Part shown: piece after piece, positions 8,952-17,343 of the stretch
How the letters are laid out: each line of letters begins with the position of its first letter
How positions within the stretch are numbered: position 1 is the first letter of the stretch
Assembly: GCF_002153425.1 (NCBI RefSeq)
Contig: NZ_KZ119600.1
Span: 217,072 to 281,071, forward strand
DNA length: 64,000 bases
Reading direction: 5' to 3'
Source of the DNA: Litchfieldia alkalitelluris
Lineage (GTDB): Bacteria > Bacillota > Bacilli > Bacillales > Salisediminibacteriaceae
Translations under genes and position numbers: made by a program
The notes under the pieces: generated by a model
What the model was told of the DNA's origin: nothing
The model's input: the letters and a program-made list of their open reading frames with translations, nothing else
The model's database searches: none

Positions 8952-9356
8952 GTCCTATCCCCATTCATGGTTTCATAAAAAAGTGTATAATGTTTTCAAT
9001 AGTTTATCACATGGGAACGAAGTAAAGTATGTTTTTTTTTCGTCAAATTGCAATTTATATTTTTTTTACATGGAAGGTGTTAAAATGACTGTATATCAAG
9101 AGTTAAGGGGCATGAGAAAGACTTTTTTTTTATTGAAAAGCTCTGTTAAAGGATAATGTTGATATTTAACACTTTTGATTTTTTGAGGAAGGTATGAGAC
9201 TCCGGCGGGATTAAAGGCAGGGGTAAGACCCCGCAGATGCAAAGCATCGAGGAGGCTTACCAGCCGCCCGCGGAAAGCGAGTACCTGTAACAAAAAATCA
9301 ATATCTAAGTTTAACAGAGCTTATCGAAAAATGATGATGAGGCAGGGGTGTTGTAA
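8952..9356. other. Intergenic region between divergent genes
   Basis: These 405 bases separate the minus-strand ggt-like gene from the plus-strand PLP enzyme. They are AT-rich up to 9136. A 23-codon reading frame (9085-9156) has a GGAAGGTG sequence before its ATG but no recognisable product. From 9137 the space is taken by a palindromic repeat. I see no riboswitch such as an S-box upstream of the PLP gene. Confidence 0.6.
9175..9301. repeat. Palindromic intergenic repeat, reverse-orientation copy
   Basis: The ends TTGATTTTTTG and CAAAAAATCAA pair, followed inward by GGTA/TACC. The core (GGCAGGGGTAAGACCCCGCA, GAGGAGGCTTACCAGCC, CGCCCGCGGAAAGCGAG) is the reverse complement of the core at 1014-1274. 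An outer pair, AAGCTCTGTTAAA at 9137-9149 and its complement at 9311-9324, brackets the element, so about 190 bases could fold into one long imperfect hairpin upstream of the PLP gene. Confidence 0.72.
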
Positions 9357-10481
9357 ATGCGATTTCAAACAAAAAATGTTCACTTTCAAGAAAAGCTAGA
9401 TACAAAGGAAATAAGTAAGTCTAAGCCTATCTATCAAACATCTGCATTTTCCTTTCATGACTTAGAGGATATGGAAGCTTTCTTTTCCGGAGAAAAATCT
9501 TATATGTACACTCGCATGGGGAATCCCAATACAGATGATCTCGGTAAAGGCGTTGCGGATTTAGAAGGCGCTGAAGCTGGGGCTGCTTCCTCTTCAGGTA
9601 TATCAGCTATCTTGGCAGGAGTTCTTGCTGTGGCGAAAACTGGAGACCATATCATTGCGACGGAAGACCTTTATGGTGGTACATATCAACTGCTTGCTCG
9701 CGAAATCGGTAATTTTGGCATAGAAGTGAGCTTTGTGGACTTCTCTAATAGAGATGAAGTAGAAGCTAAAATCAAACATAATACCGTCCTTTTATACACA
9801 GAGTCTATCACAAACCCCCTATTGCGGGTGGAAGACTTAGAGGAGCTTGTTTCTATTGGGAAAAAACATGGTCTAAAAACGATGGTAGATAATACATTTG
9901 CTACACCATATTTGATTCGTCCACACGAGGTTGGGGTGGATTTAGTTGTTCACAGTGCGACGAAGTATATTGGTGGCCATAGTGATATATCTGCTGGAGT
10001 AATTACAGGAAATAAAGCATTGATGAAAAAAGTAAAAGGGAAGATTAGTAATTTAGGAAGCAATCTTGGACCATTTGATGGCTGGTTAGGATGTAGAGGT
10101 CTGAAAACGCTCAGTTTACGTATGGAAAAACAAAGTAGCAATGCAAAAGGCTTAGCTGAAGCTTTACGGAAACATGAGAAGATAAAGAAGGTCTATTATC
10201 CAGAAGGTGTTTCCTCTCGTGGAGACGGGGCGATAGTAACAATAGATCTAGGAGATGACGTGGACGTATACAAATTCTTCCGACAGTTATCTTGGGTGAA
10301 GGTAGTCCCAACTTTAGCTGGGGTAGAGACATCAGTGACTCACCCTGTGGGGACGTCCCATCGCCCTGTGCCAGTCGAATTGAGAGAAAAACTAGGTGTG
10401 ACGCCATCACTAGTAAGGATTTCCGTTGGTATTGAAGATGTAGAAGATATTATAGAAGCATTTCAAAGCGCACTACAATAG
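9357..10481 (+). CDS. Trans-sulfuration family PLP enzyme (cystathionine lyase/synthase type)
   Basis: This 374-residue protein belongs to the Cys/Met-metabolism PLP family, which includes cystathionine gamma-lyase and -synthase, methionine gamma-lyase and sulfhydrylases. It has YTRMGNPNT (51-59), SSSGISAIL, MVDNTFATPYL (176-186), and the PLP lysine K203 in HSATKYIGGHSD. GVETSVTHPVGTSHR near 330 binds the substrate carboxylate. At 374 residues it is slightly short for the family but complete. Sequence alone does not tell synthase from lyase. It is transcribed away from the ggt-like cassette; a link through sulfur or gamma-glutamyl-cysteine chemistry is possible but unproven. The ATG is preceded by GGCAGGGGTG. 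Confidence 0.85.
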   Translation: MRFQTKNVHFQEKLDTKEISKSKPIYQTSAFSFHDLEDMEAFFSGEKSYMYTRMGNPNTDDLGKGVADLEGAEAGAASSSGISAILAGVLAVAKTGDHIIATEDLYGGTYQLLAREIGNFGIEVSFVDFSNRDEVEAKIKHNTVLLYTESITNPLLRVEDLEELVSIGKKHGLKTMVDNTFATPYLIRPHEVGVDLVVHSATKYIGGHSDISAGVITGNKALMKKVKGKISNLGSNLGPFDGWLGCRGLKTLSLRMEKQSSNAKGLAEALRKHEKIKKVYYPEGVSSRGDGAIVTIDLGDDVDVYKFFRQLSWVKVVPTLAGVETSVTHPVGTSHRPVPVELREKLGVTPSLVRISVGIEDVEDIIEAFQSALQ

Positions 10482-10580
10482 TTTTGTGTTAGCCGCAAGA
10501 ATATTGTTCAAATTGTATTACATGTTAGAAAACAAGGGAATTCTAAGTAAGTATAAACTGTAGTTAAGGTTGTTGAAACG

Positions 10581-11570
10581 ATGAATAATGAAATGAATTG
10601 GATAAAAAGCATAACACCTGATACACAGCAACAGCCTTCCTTAAAAGTTGGCATTGGCGATGACGCTGCTATTTTTTCCACAGAGACTGATATGGAATCA
10701 GTAATAGCAGTAGATACGATGGTAGAAGGAGTGCACTTCACCAAAGAGACAATGACAATGAAGGCCTTGGGGCATAAAGCATTAGCAGTAAATGTTAGTG
10801 ACTTAGCTGCAATGGGGGCTGTTCCCCTTTATTATCTCGTATCCATTGCCATTCCTAAAACAGGGTGGGACAAACAAGAATTAGATGACATTTATCAAGG
10901 AATGAGGCATTTAGGTAATCAATTTCAGATGGACTTGATCGGTGGAGATACAGTATCAACAAGTAAAGAGCTCGTGTTAACCGTTACTGTGGTAGGAAAG
11001 GTAGAGAAGGACCGCCATCTTCTCCGATCCCATGCAAAACCAGGTGATGTATTATTTGTAACAGGTCCTTTAGGTTTATCTGCGTACGGCTTGGAGAAAT
11101 TATTGGCTCATGGAAGAAAAGCTGCTGATGAAGCTACGTTAGCCGAGTATTTGAAGGCACACCAGTATCCGCAACCTAGAGTTAAAGCAGGTCGAGTTTT
11201 AGCAGAGAGTGGCTTTAAGATTGCTTTAAATGACATTAGTGATGGAATTGCTAGTGAGGCCATGGAAATAGCACAAGCAAGTGGAGTTCGGGTGACCCTT
11301 CATTGGGAGGAGATTCCTACAGCGCCGTTGATTAAGGAAGGAACACAGGAACAACAGGAAAACTGGGTTTTGTATGGAGGCGAGGACTTTGAGCTAGTGG
11401 GAACTGTAAGTGAAGCAGATCTGCCATCATTGGAGAAGATGTTTACTGAACAGGGGTTGCCCTTTTTTCCCATTGGTCGCATTGAAGCCAGTGATCAACC
11501 ACAAGTAGTGTTAGAGCGGAATAAGGGTGAAGTCATTCCTTTGACAAAAACAGGGTATGACCATTTGTAA
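10581..11570 (+). CDS. thiL: Thiamine-monophosphate kinase
   Basis: ThiL phosphorylates thiamine monophosphate to thiamine diphosphate with ATP, the last step of cofactor synthesis. The 329-residue protein has the PurM-like fold marks: IGDDAAIF near residue 25, DTMVEGVHF (45-53), NVSDLAAMGA with the ATP-binding aspartate, GGDTVST near 118, and NDISDGIASE in the C-terminal half. The next gene, tsaE, starts 15 bases after its stop. From memory, this gene order (thiL followed by the t6A genes and rimI) is that of B. subtilis ydiA-gcp, which supports the call. Nothing in the sequence looks damaged. Confidence 0.95.
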   Translation: MNNEMNWIKSITPDTQQQPSLKVGIGDDAAIFSTETDMESVIAVDTMVEGVHFTKETMTMKALGHKALAVNVSDLAAMGAVPLYYLVSIAIPKTGWDKQELDDIYQGMRHLGNQFQMDLIGGDTVSTSKELVLTVTVVGKVEKDRHLLRSHAKPGDVLFVTGPLGLSAYGLEKLLAHGRKAADEATLAEYLKAHQYPQPRVKAGRVLAESGFKIALNDISDGIASEAMEIAQASGVRVTLHWEEIPTAPLIKEGTQEQQENWVLYGGEDFELVGTVSEADLPSLEKMFTEQGLPFFPIGRIEASDQPQVVLERNKGEVIPLTKTGYDHL

Positions 11571-11585
11571 TTGGAGGAAGTTAAG

Positions 11586-12047
11586 ATGAATGAAGGATTT
11601 GAATTTATCTCCCATGCCCTTGAAGAAACTCAGGGGCTTGCTGAACAGTTAGCAGAGCGGCTGCAACCTGGGGATGTCATTACCCTTGAGGGAGATTTAG
11701 GCGCAGGAAAGACAAGTTTTACAAAAGGTTTGGCGAAAGGGCTTGGAATAACTAGAAATGTAAATAGTCCGACCTTTACGATCATAAAGGAGTATAAAGG
11801 AAGGCTGCCTTTATATCATATGGATGCGTATCGGATAGAAGATGAATATGAAGATTTTGGTCTAGAAGAGTACTTTGAAGGAGAAGGGATTACCGTTGTG
11901 GAATGGCCATCGATGATTTCTGAACAGCTACCTTCTGAAAAACTAGCAATCACTATTGAACATTCAGGGGAAACGGAAAGAAAGCTACGTTTTCAACCGC
12001 AAGGAGAGCACTTTATTTCAATTTGTAAGGAGATTTTTAATCGATGA
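11586..12047 (+). CDS. tsaE: tRNA t6A synthesis ATPase TsaE
   Basis: TsaE is the small P-loop ATPase that works with TsaB and TsaD to place threonylcarbamoyl on A37 of ANN-decoding tRNAs. The protein has Walker A GDLGAGKTSFTKGL, the family motif NSPTFTIIKEY, HMDAYRI and VVEWP. I start it at the ATG at 11586, which has GGAGGAAG ten bases upstream; an in-frame TTG at 11571 overlaps the ribosome binding site. The length, 153 residues, is normal. Its stop overlaps the tsaB start (ATGA). Confidence 0.94.
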   Translation: MNEGFEFISHALEETQGLAEQLAERLQPGDVITLEGDLGAGKTSFTKGLAKGLGITRNVNSPTFTIIKEYKGRLPLYHMDAYRIEDEYEDFGLEEYFEGEGITVVEWPSMISEQLPSEKLAITIEHSGETERKLRFQPQGEHFISICKEIFNR

Positions 12048-12745
12048 ATGTATTAGCAATTGATACTTCAAGTTATGTGTTAGGTGTTGCTGTCATGAAG
12101 GATGGCTGGCTCGTCGGTGAATATATTACATATTTGAAGAAAAACCATTCCGTTCGTCTGATGCCAGCGATTCGTGCCTTAATGGAGGAGGTAGACCTAA
12201 CTCCTAATCGACTGGATCGGATCGTCGTATCAGAAGGACCAGGGTCGTACACAGGGGTTAGAATTGGCGTGACTACGGCTAAAACTATGGCCTGGTCATT
12301 AAAGATTCCAGTGGTGGGTGTCTCAAGTCTTGAAGTTTTAGCTCAAAATGGACGTCATTTTAATGGCTACATCTCACCGTTTATTGATGCTCGGCGTGGG
12401 CAGGTGTACACAGGTCTTTATGAGAGCAAAAATGGAATCGTTCAGCAAGTGAAGGAAGATCAAATTATTATCCACCGAGAGTGGTTAAACCAATTAAAGG
12501 AAATGGACAAGCCTGTGTGCATGTTAAGCATTGATATGAACAAGCACAATGATGATATTCACGCTATTCTAGGTGAAAAGGGGATCATCGCTACTGTAAC
12601 AGACTGTATGCCACGACCAGGAGAATTAGCTCGAGTAGGGATGGAAAAAAAGGTTGAGGGAGAAACACACGATTTTTCCCCAAATTATATTCGTTTAGCA
12701 GAAGCGGAAGCTAAATGGATGGAGAGTCAACAAACTAGCAAGTAA
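12044..12745 (+). CDS. tsaB: tRNA t6A synthesis protein TsaB
   Basis: TsaB is the catalytically inactive ASKHA-fold partner that dimerises with TsaD in the t6A complex. The 233-residue protein opens with VLAIDTSSYVLGVAV and has VSEGPGSYTGVRIGVTTAK near residue 64, the family signature. The ATG overlaps the tsaE stop by four bases, so translation is probably coupled. The C-terminal half (from about 110) is less conserved, as usual for TsaB. Confidence 0.94.
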   Translation: MNVLAIDTSSYVLGVAVMKDGWLVGEYITYLKKNHSVRLMPAIRALMEEVDLTPNRLDRIVVSEGPGSYTGVRIGVTTAKTMAWSLKIPVVGVSSLEVLAQNGRHFNGYISPFIDARRGQVYTGLYESKNGIVQQVKEDQIIIHREWLNQLKEMDKPVCMLSIDMNKHNDDIHAILGEKGIIATVTDCMPRPGELARVGMEKKVEGETHDFSPNYIRLAEAEAKWMESQQTSK

Positions 12746-12767
12746 TTTGTCATATAGGGGTATGCTT

Positions 12768-13220
12768 ATGGGGGAAGAAGTTCGTATTAGATTAATGGAA
12801 ATAGCTGATCTTAATCAGGTGATGGAAGTGGAGCATGCCTGCTTTCCAACACCTTGGAGCAAAGGTGCCTTCGTTAATGAATTAACGACGAATCAGTTTG
12901 CAAATTATTTAGTTGCTGAGATTGATGGACGTGTTATTGGCTACTGTGGTGTTTGGATCATCATTGATGAGGCACATATTACGAATATTGCCGTTTCACC
13001 TGAGTATCGAAGACTTGGCATTGGTGAACGCCTTCTTCAAGGGGTTATTGAAATGGCAAAGACCTTCAGGGCGAAAAAGATTACCCTAGAGGTTCGTCTA
13101 TCCAATGAAACAGCAATTAGAATGTATCGGAAAAATGGTTTTCAAAATGGCGGCATCCGAAAAAATTACTATACAGATAATCAAGAGGATGCACAAATTA
13201 TGTGGGTGATGTTAGAGTGA
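12768..13220 (+). CDS. rimI: Ribosomal protein S18-alanine N-acetyltransferase family (RimI)
   Basis: RimI is a GNAT-fold acetyltransferase that acetylates protein N-termini, classically ribosomal protein bS18. Seen here: [20 protein letters not shown], the acetyl-CoA loop (Q/RxxGxG/A), and [19 protein letters not shown] with the Asn and Tyr typical of the family. The ATG at 12768 is preferred because AGGGGT lies six bases upstream; an in-frame ATG at 12762 abuts that site and a TTG at 12747 has none. It sits between tsaB and tsaD, and its TGA overlaps the tsaD GTG. Confidence 0.93.
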   Translation: MGEEVRIRLMEIADLNQVMEVEHACFPTPWSKGAFVNELTTNQFANYLVAEIDGRVIGYCGVWIIIDEAHITNIAVSPEYRRLGIGERLLQGVIEMAKTFRAKKITLEVRLSNETAIRMYRKNGFQNGGIRKNYYTDNQEDAQIMWVMLE

Positions 13221-14251
13221 CGAATAATGGAAAGAATACGCAAGATACGATCATACTAGGAGTTGAGACGAGTTGTGATGAGACTGCAGTTGCAGTGGTA
13301 AAAAACGGCCGTGATATTTTAAGCAATACGGTTTCGTCTCAAATTGAAAGTCATAAACGATTTGGTGGCGTAGTACCTGAAATTGCTTCTCGCCATCATG
13401 TGGAACAGATTACATATATCTTGGAAGAAGCTATGGCGGAAGCAGAAGTGTCCTTCGATGATATCGATGCTATTGCAGTAACAGAAGGTCCAGGCCTTGT
13501 TGGTGCCCTCCTCATTGGTGTTAATGCAGCGAAAGCCATTGCGTTCAGTCAAAATAAACCACTAATCGGGGTACACCACATTGCAGGTCACATTTATGCA
13601 AATCATATTGTGGAAGAACTGACCTTTCCTTTGTTGACCCTCGTCGTGTCTGGGGGCCATACGGAGCTAGTTTATATGAAAGAGCACGGCAGCTTTGAAG
13701 TCATTGGTGAAACAAGGGATGACGCCGTCGGGGAGGCATATGATAAGGTTGCTCGTACGTTAGGCTTACCATATCCAGGAGGCCCTCATATTGACCGCCT
13801 TGCCCATGAAGGAGAAGCTAGCATTACATTACCTAGGGCATGGTTAGAGCCTGATTCCTTTGATTTTAGCTTCAGTGGTTTGAAATCTGCAGTGATCAAC
13901 ACCTTGCATAATGCAAAACAACGTGGAGAAACGCTGCCCGTGGAAAACTTGGCAGCAAGCTTTCAAGAAAGTGTGATCGAAGTATTAGTCACAAAAACAA
14001 TGAAGGCAGCTAAGGAAAAAAATGTGGACAGGGTTCTACTTGCAGGTGGTGTTGCTGCAAATAAAGGGCTGCGTAAGGAATTGAGTGATGCTTGTGAAGC
14101 AGAAGGGTTAAAGCTCACAATCCCTCCAATGTCCCTATGTACGGACAATGCTGCAATGATCGCTGCAGCTGGAACAATCTTGTATGAAAAAGGATATCGT
14201 TCTGGTGACCGTTTAAACGGGCAACCAGGGTTGGAATTATCTAGCCAGTAG
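13217..14251 (+). CDS. tsaD: tRNA N6-threonylcarbamoyltransferase TsaD
   Basis: TsaD transfers the threonylcarbamoyl group from TC-AMP to tRNA A37. Motifs: [14 protein letters not shown] near residue 15, the metal-binding HHIAGH near 115, [10 protein letters not shown], and [12 protein letters not shown] near the C-terminus. I take the GTG at 13217, which overlaps the rimI stop (GTGA); this puts the ETSCDE motif at the usual distance from the start. A GTG at 13202 is possible but has no ribosome binding site. It is the last gene of the operon, with a strong terminator 150 bases downstream. Confidence 0.95.
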   Translation: MTNNGKNTQDTIILGVETSCDETAVAVVKNGRDILSNTVSSQIESHKRFGGVVPEIASRHHVEQITYILEEAMAEAEVSFDDIDAIAVTEGPGLVGALLIGVNAAKAIAFSQNKPLIGVHHIAGHIYANHIVEELTFPLLTLVVSGGHTELVYMKEHGSFEVIGETRDDAVGEAYDKVARTLGLPYPGGPHIDRLAHEGEASITLPRAWLEPDSFDFSFSGLKSAVINTLHNAKQRGETLPVENLAASFQESVIEVLVTKTMKAAKEKNVDRVLLAGGVAANKGLRKELSDACEAEGLKLTIPPMSLCTDNAAMIAAAGTILYEKGYRSGDRLNGQPGLELSSQ

Positions 14252-14398
14252 TAGGGAGGAAGGCGAGCTGATTAATTCTTAAGTTGCAGTGCTGAGCTCG
14301 TGTTGATGATCCTGATGTAGATGTTGACGATGCTGCTACTGGTTTTGGTGCTGTTGCTGAAGATTATGCTGATGATGTGATTTGGATTTAAAATCAGG

Positions 14399-14433
14399 CC
14401 TTCTTGTCTAGAATAAGACAAGAAGGTTTTTTT
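14399..14433 (+). terminator. Terminator of the thiL-tsaD operon
   Basis: CCTTCTTGTCT (14399-14409) and AGACAAGAAGG (14416-14426) pair perfectly around AGAATA and are followed by seven T. The stretch between the tsaD stop and this hairpin has a run of GAT/GAC-rich sequence without a usable start codon. Confidence 0.95.
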
Positions 14434-14520
14434 GTGGATGATGATCATGGGCTAGTGATTTTTCTAGATATACTTGGCTTATCGCCAAGTCCATTTAGAC
14501 CTACCCTTACCAGTGATATT

Positions 14521-14712
14521 AAATAAGCGGAGAAATTCCGTTTAAAAATAAAATGCACCTAATTTTGTGGAGAATAAGGGGAGTTTTTACGCCTATGCAA
14601 AGGAAATTCCTCATTTTTAAATAGATTGGAGTCAATAAGCGGAATTTCTCCGTCTAATTAGACGTTTTTTCGTGCTCTTTATTAATTAAGGGGAATATTT
14701 CCGCTTAAAGGA
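14521..14712. repeat. Degenerate cluster of small hairpins (possible decayed array 4)
   Basis: At least three short inverted repeats of one type are spaced by 50-60 bases: TAAGCGGAGAAATTCCGTTTA at about 14523, AATAAGCGGAATTTCTCCG at 14634, and TTAAGGGGAATATTTCCGC at about 14695, with weaker forms near 14573 and 14602. The layout recalls the three regular 51-bp arrays but the period is not kept, so I call this a decayed relative with caution. Confidence 0.5.
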
Positions 14713-14933
14713 TAAGAATTTATATGATTGTTCGAGTTCATGTTATGTCTAGCTTCAGCTTTAGGATGGTTAATAGGCAACTAGTACTTTTTCGAGCCTT
14801 TATATCGAACAAGAGACGCATGGGACTTTAGTACCTCTATTCTCGGTGGGTGTTCTATATATCGGTCGGTTACCTGGTAACGGGAAAGGTAACGCGAATG
14901 TACGATCTTGTTAATAACATGTTGTGCACAACT

Positions 14934-15092
14934 TGTGGATAATGGGGAAAAACATGTCGAAACGTGACAAACTAGGGATTTGAGTTGTTAACAATAAAAC
15001 TGTGGATAAGTGTGTGTAAATGTGAATAACATGAGTGAACGCTTTTATTTATTGATTATAACTGTGGATAGGGTTGTGGATTATGTGGATAT
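14934..15092. promoter_or_regulatory. DnaA-box cluster downstream of tsaD
   Basis: Exact DnaA boxes (TGTGGATAA) occur at 14934-14942 and 15001-15009. One-mismatch copies occur at 15021 (TGTGAATAA), 15063 (TGTGGATAG), 15075 (TGTGGATTA) and 15084 (TGTGGATAT). More exact boxes lie inside the following gene at 15448, 15709 and 15748, and one in the other orientation at 16135. Six exact 9-mers in about 1.2 kb compares with about 0.01 expected by chance. DnaA-box clusters outside oriC are known in B. subtilis, and I recall one near gcp (tsaD). This is not oriC: dnaA and dnaN are not here. Confidence 0.8.
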
Positions 15093-17302
15093 GTCAGAAA
15101 ATTAGCTTGATTAGAGTATTTGTTCTATTAATAATCGCATTTATGTGTGCGACGCCTTTTATAAAAGCCAATGAAGCTGAAACGGATTCAGCTTTGAATC
15201 CTCCTGTGGAAAAACACCTTGTCCTATTACTTGTCCCAGGACTTAGTTTTTCAGAAATTGAACAGCTTCATGATGCTTCAGATTATAAACATTGGGAGAC
15301 TGGTACTTTTGCAGTCGTAAACTTAAAGCCTGATGGCAACTATTCCTATTTAAATAATACCGTGAGCTTGGCTAGTGGAAAAAGGGCACTGGGGATAATG
15401 GGCTGGAACGGATTTGAAAAGGGTGAAACTTGGGAGGAAGTTATCCCTGTGGATAATATTTTTCACCGTTGGCATGGTTATATCCCCAACGCCCCCATCA
15501 TTCATCCACAAATTCATGAGTTGATAAAGAAGAATGAGAAGTCGAGTTTCCATGCTTCTATAGGTTGGTTTGGAACAATGCTAAAAGAGGAGGGGGTAAA
15601 GGCTACAACCATTGGAAACTCTGATACTTCTGATGAGAGGATTAGGTATGGCTCTTTATTTGTAATGGATCAGGATGGGGAAGCAGATGGATCACTTCAT
15701 GATGTCGTTGTGGATAAACCAAATTATCCAGGTGGCAAAAAAATGAGTGTGGATAAGATTATAGAGAAATTAACAACTATTCATGAAGATAACTCAACCA
15801 CATTCACGGTTATAGAATGGGGGGACTTACATCGTTTTTTTCACGAAAGAACAAAGATGACGGACGCCCACGCAGATCAGATGTATGAAAAGCTACTATT
15901 TGAATTGGATCAGGCGTTGAGCAGGATTTTACATGACACATCTGGAGAAGTGTGGCTCTTATCCCCGGCTGTGAATGACATATCTTATAAAGAGCGAAGG
16001 CAATTGGGGCCATTGTGGATTTGGGATGAAACCCGTGAAAAATTAGGAAACGTCTATTCATCAACAACGAGAAGGGATTACTTAGTCAGTAATACAGATG
16101 TTGTCCCTACATTGGCAGAGAGACTTGGATTGACTTATCCACAGGAAAAAGTGTTAGGATCTCCACTTCGCAAATTACCAGTTGTGGATAGGGAGGAATT
16201 TCGAGAGTTTTCTACGAGAATTGACGAAATCAATAAAGTTTTTGCTAATCGAGGGTCCGTCTTGTCTAGTTACATCTCAGGGCTAGTTGCCATGCTTGTG
16301 ATTGTTTCATGTGTGATCTGGTTCTTTAAGAAAAAAACGAAGTGGAAGCGACTCGCAAGCACACTTCTCTTAAGTGGTGTGCTGTCTCCATTTTGGTTTT
16401 TAATAACTGTGGCGCTTGTTTTACCATTATCGTCCTATCAATATGTACTGGTCATTATCATGGCAAGTGTTTTATCAGGACTAGTTCTAAATGGGACCAC
16501 GAAAGCACCATTCAGTGTAGCTTGTGCCATCTTTTTTGTGACACTCACTGTAGATGTTGTCGTGTTAGGGAGCTTTTTTACAGAACGTTCCTTTCTTAGC
16601 TATGATCCTGTCATCGGTGCGAGGTATTATGGGATCGGCAATGAGTATGCGGGGATATTTATCGTTTCGGGATTGCTCTTAACTGCGCCTTTGTTAGAAA
16701 GGGAAAGGCTAAATCCCTATTGGACTGGTGGAATTCTACTCCTCATCGTCACGTGGCTCATTGGAGTCTTGGGAAGTGCTTCCTTTGGGGCGAATGCAGG
16801 GGCAAGTCTAGCCACAGGTGTTATGTTTCTGTATGTGTTGAATCGACTATTTTTTGCGAAAAAAAAGGTAGGGTTTCAAGTACTCCTATTCCTTTTGTTC
16901 TTTGTAGGAGTATTGATTACTTTGTATATGGTTCAATTATCCCAGCCAATAAGTCATATCACCATTGGCTTTCAACAACTCTTAAGTGGAGATTGGCAAA
17001 CCATTTTACAAACGATCAGTAGGAAATTGCAAATGAACTGGAAGATTTTCAAAGTATCTTATTGGACTCAGTTATTTATTACGAGCTATTTCTTAATAGG
17101 GTTGATTTTGTGGAGGCGTCGGAAAGAGCATTTATCCAGACATCAAGATTTCCTCATTAACTGCTGTATTGTGGCGTCCCTGGCCCTGCTAGTATTAAAT
17201 GATTCAGGAATTGTAGCGGCTGCCACCTCCATGTTTATAACGTTATCTGTCTGCTATGGTTGGTCCTTATCGAAGAAGCAAGGGGAAGCAAATAGCGGGT
17301 GA
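15083..17302 (+). CDS. Membrane protein with N-terminal alkaline-phosphatase-superfamily domain
   Basis: I do not recognise a named gene. The protein has a signal-anchor-like segment (about residues 8-27), an extracellular domain with alkaline-phosphatase-superfamily traits (VLLLVPGLSFSEIE after residue 45, TTIGNSDTSDE, and SNTDVVPTLAERLGL near 330, a stretch common near the end of such domains), then from about residue 395 some nine or ten hydrophobic segments. It might act on a lipid or cell-surface phosphate or sulfate ester; that is inference. The start is uncertain: ATG at 15083 or TTG at 15074, both inside DnaA-box-like sequence and with only weak ribosome binding sites. Three exact DnaA boxes lie in the first 700 bases of coding sequence. 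Confidence 0.75.
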   Translation: MWICQKISLIRVFVLLIIAFMCATPFIKANEAETDSALNPPVEKHLVLLLVPGLSFSEIEQLHDASDYKHWETGTFAVVNLKPDGNYSYLNNTVSLASGKRALGIMGWNGFEKGETWEEVIPVDNIFHRWHGYIPNAPIIHPQIHELIKKNEKSSFHASIGWFGTMLKEEGVKATTIGNSDTSDERIRYGSLFVMDQDGEADGSLHDVVVDKPNYPGGKKMSVDKIIEKLTTIHEDNSTTFTVIEWGDLHRFFHERTKMTDAHADQMYEKLLFELDQALSRILHDTSGEVWLLSPAVNDISYKERRQLGPLWIWDETREKLGNVYSSTTRRDYLVSNTDVVPTLAERLGLTYPQEKVLGSPLRKLPVVDREEFREFSTRIDEINKVFANRGSVLSSYISGLVAMLVIVSCVIWFFKKKTKWKRLASTLLLSGVLSPFWFLITVALVLPLSSYQYVLVIIMASVLSGLVLNGTTKAPFSVACAIFFVTLTVDVVVLGSFFTERSFLSYDPVIGARYYGIGNEYAGIFIVSGLLLTAPLLERERLNPYWTGGILLLIVTWLIGVLGSASFGANAGASLATGVMFLYVLNRLFFAKKKVGFQVLLFLLFFVGVLITLYMVQLSQPISHITIGFQQLLSGDWQTILQTISRKLQMNWKIFKVSYWTQLFITSYFLIGLILWRRRKEHLSRHQDFLINCCIVASLALLVLNDSGIVAAATSMFITLSVCYGWSLSKKQGEANSG

Positions 17303-17343
17303 TGGAAAAATAAAGTGGGTGGTTTTGGAAGGGAAAATTGTGT

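Noticed and set aside
9085-9156. 23-codon frame with a fair ribosome binding site
   Set aside because: Too short, no recognisable product, and it runs into the repeat element at 9137.
14934-15092. Replication origin
   Set aside because: DnaA boxes are dense but there is no dnaA/dnaN, no clear AT-rich unwinding element, and the gene context is the tsaD-ydiF district. A DnaA-titrating cluster is more likely.
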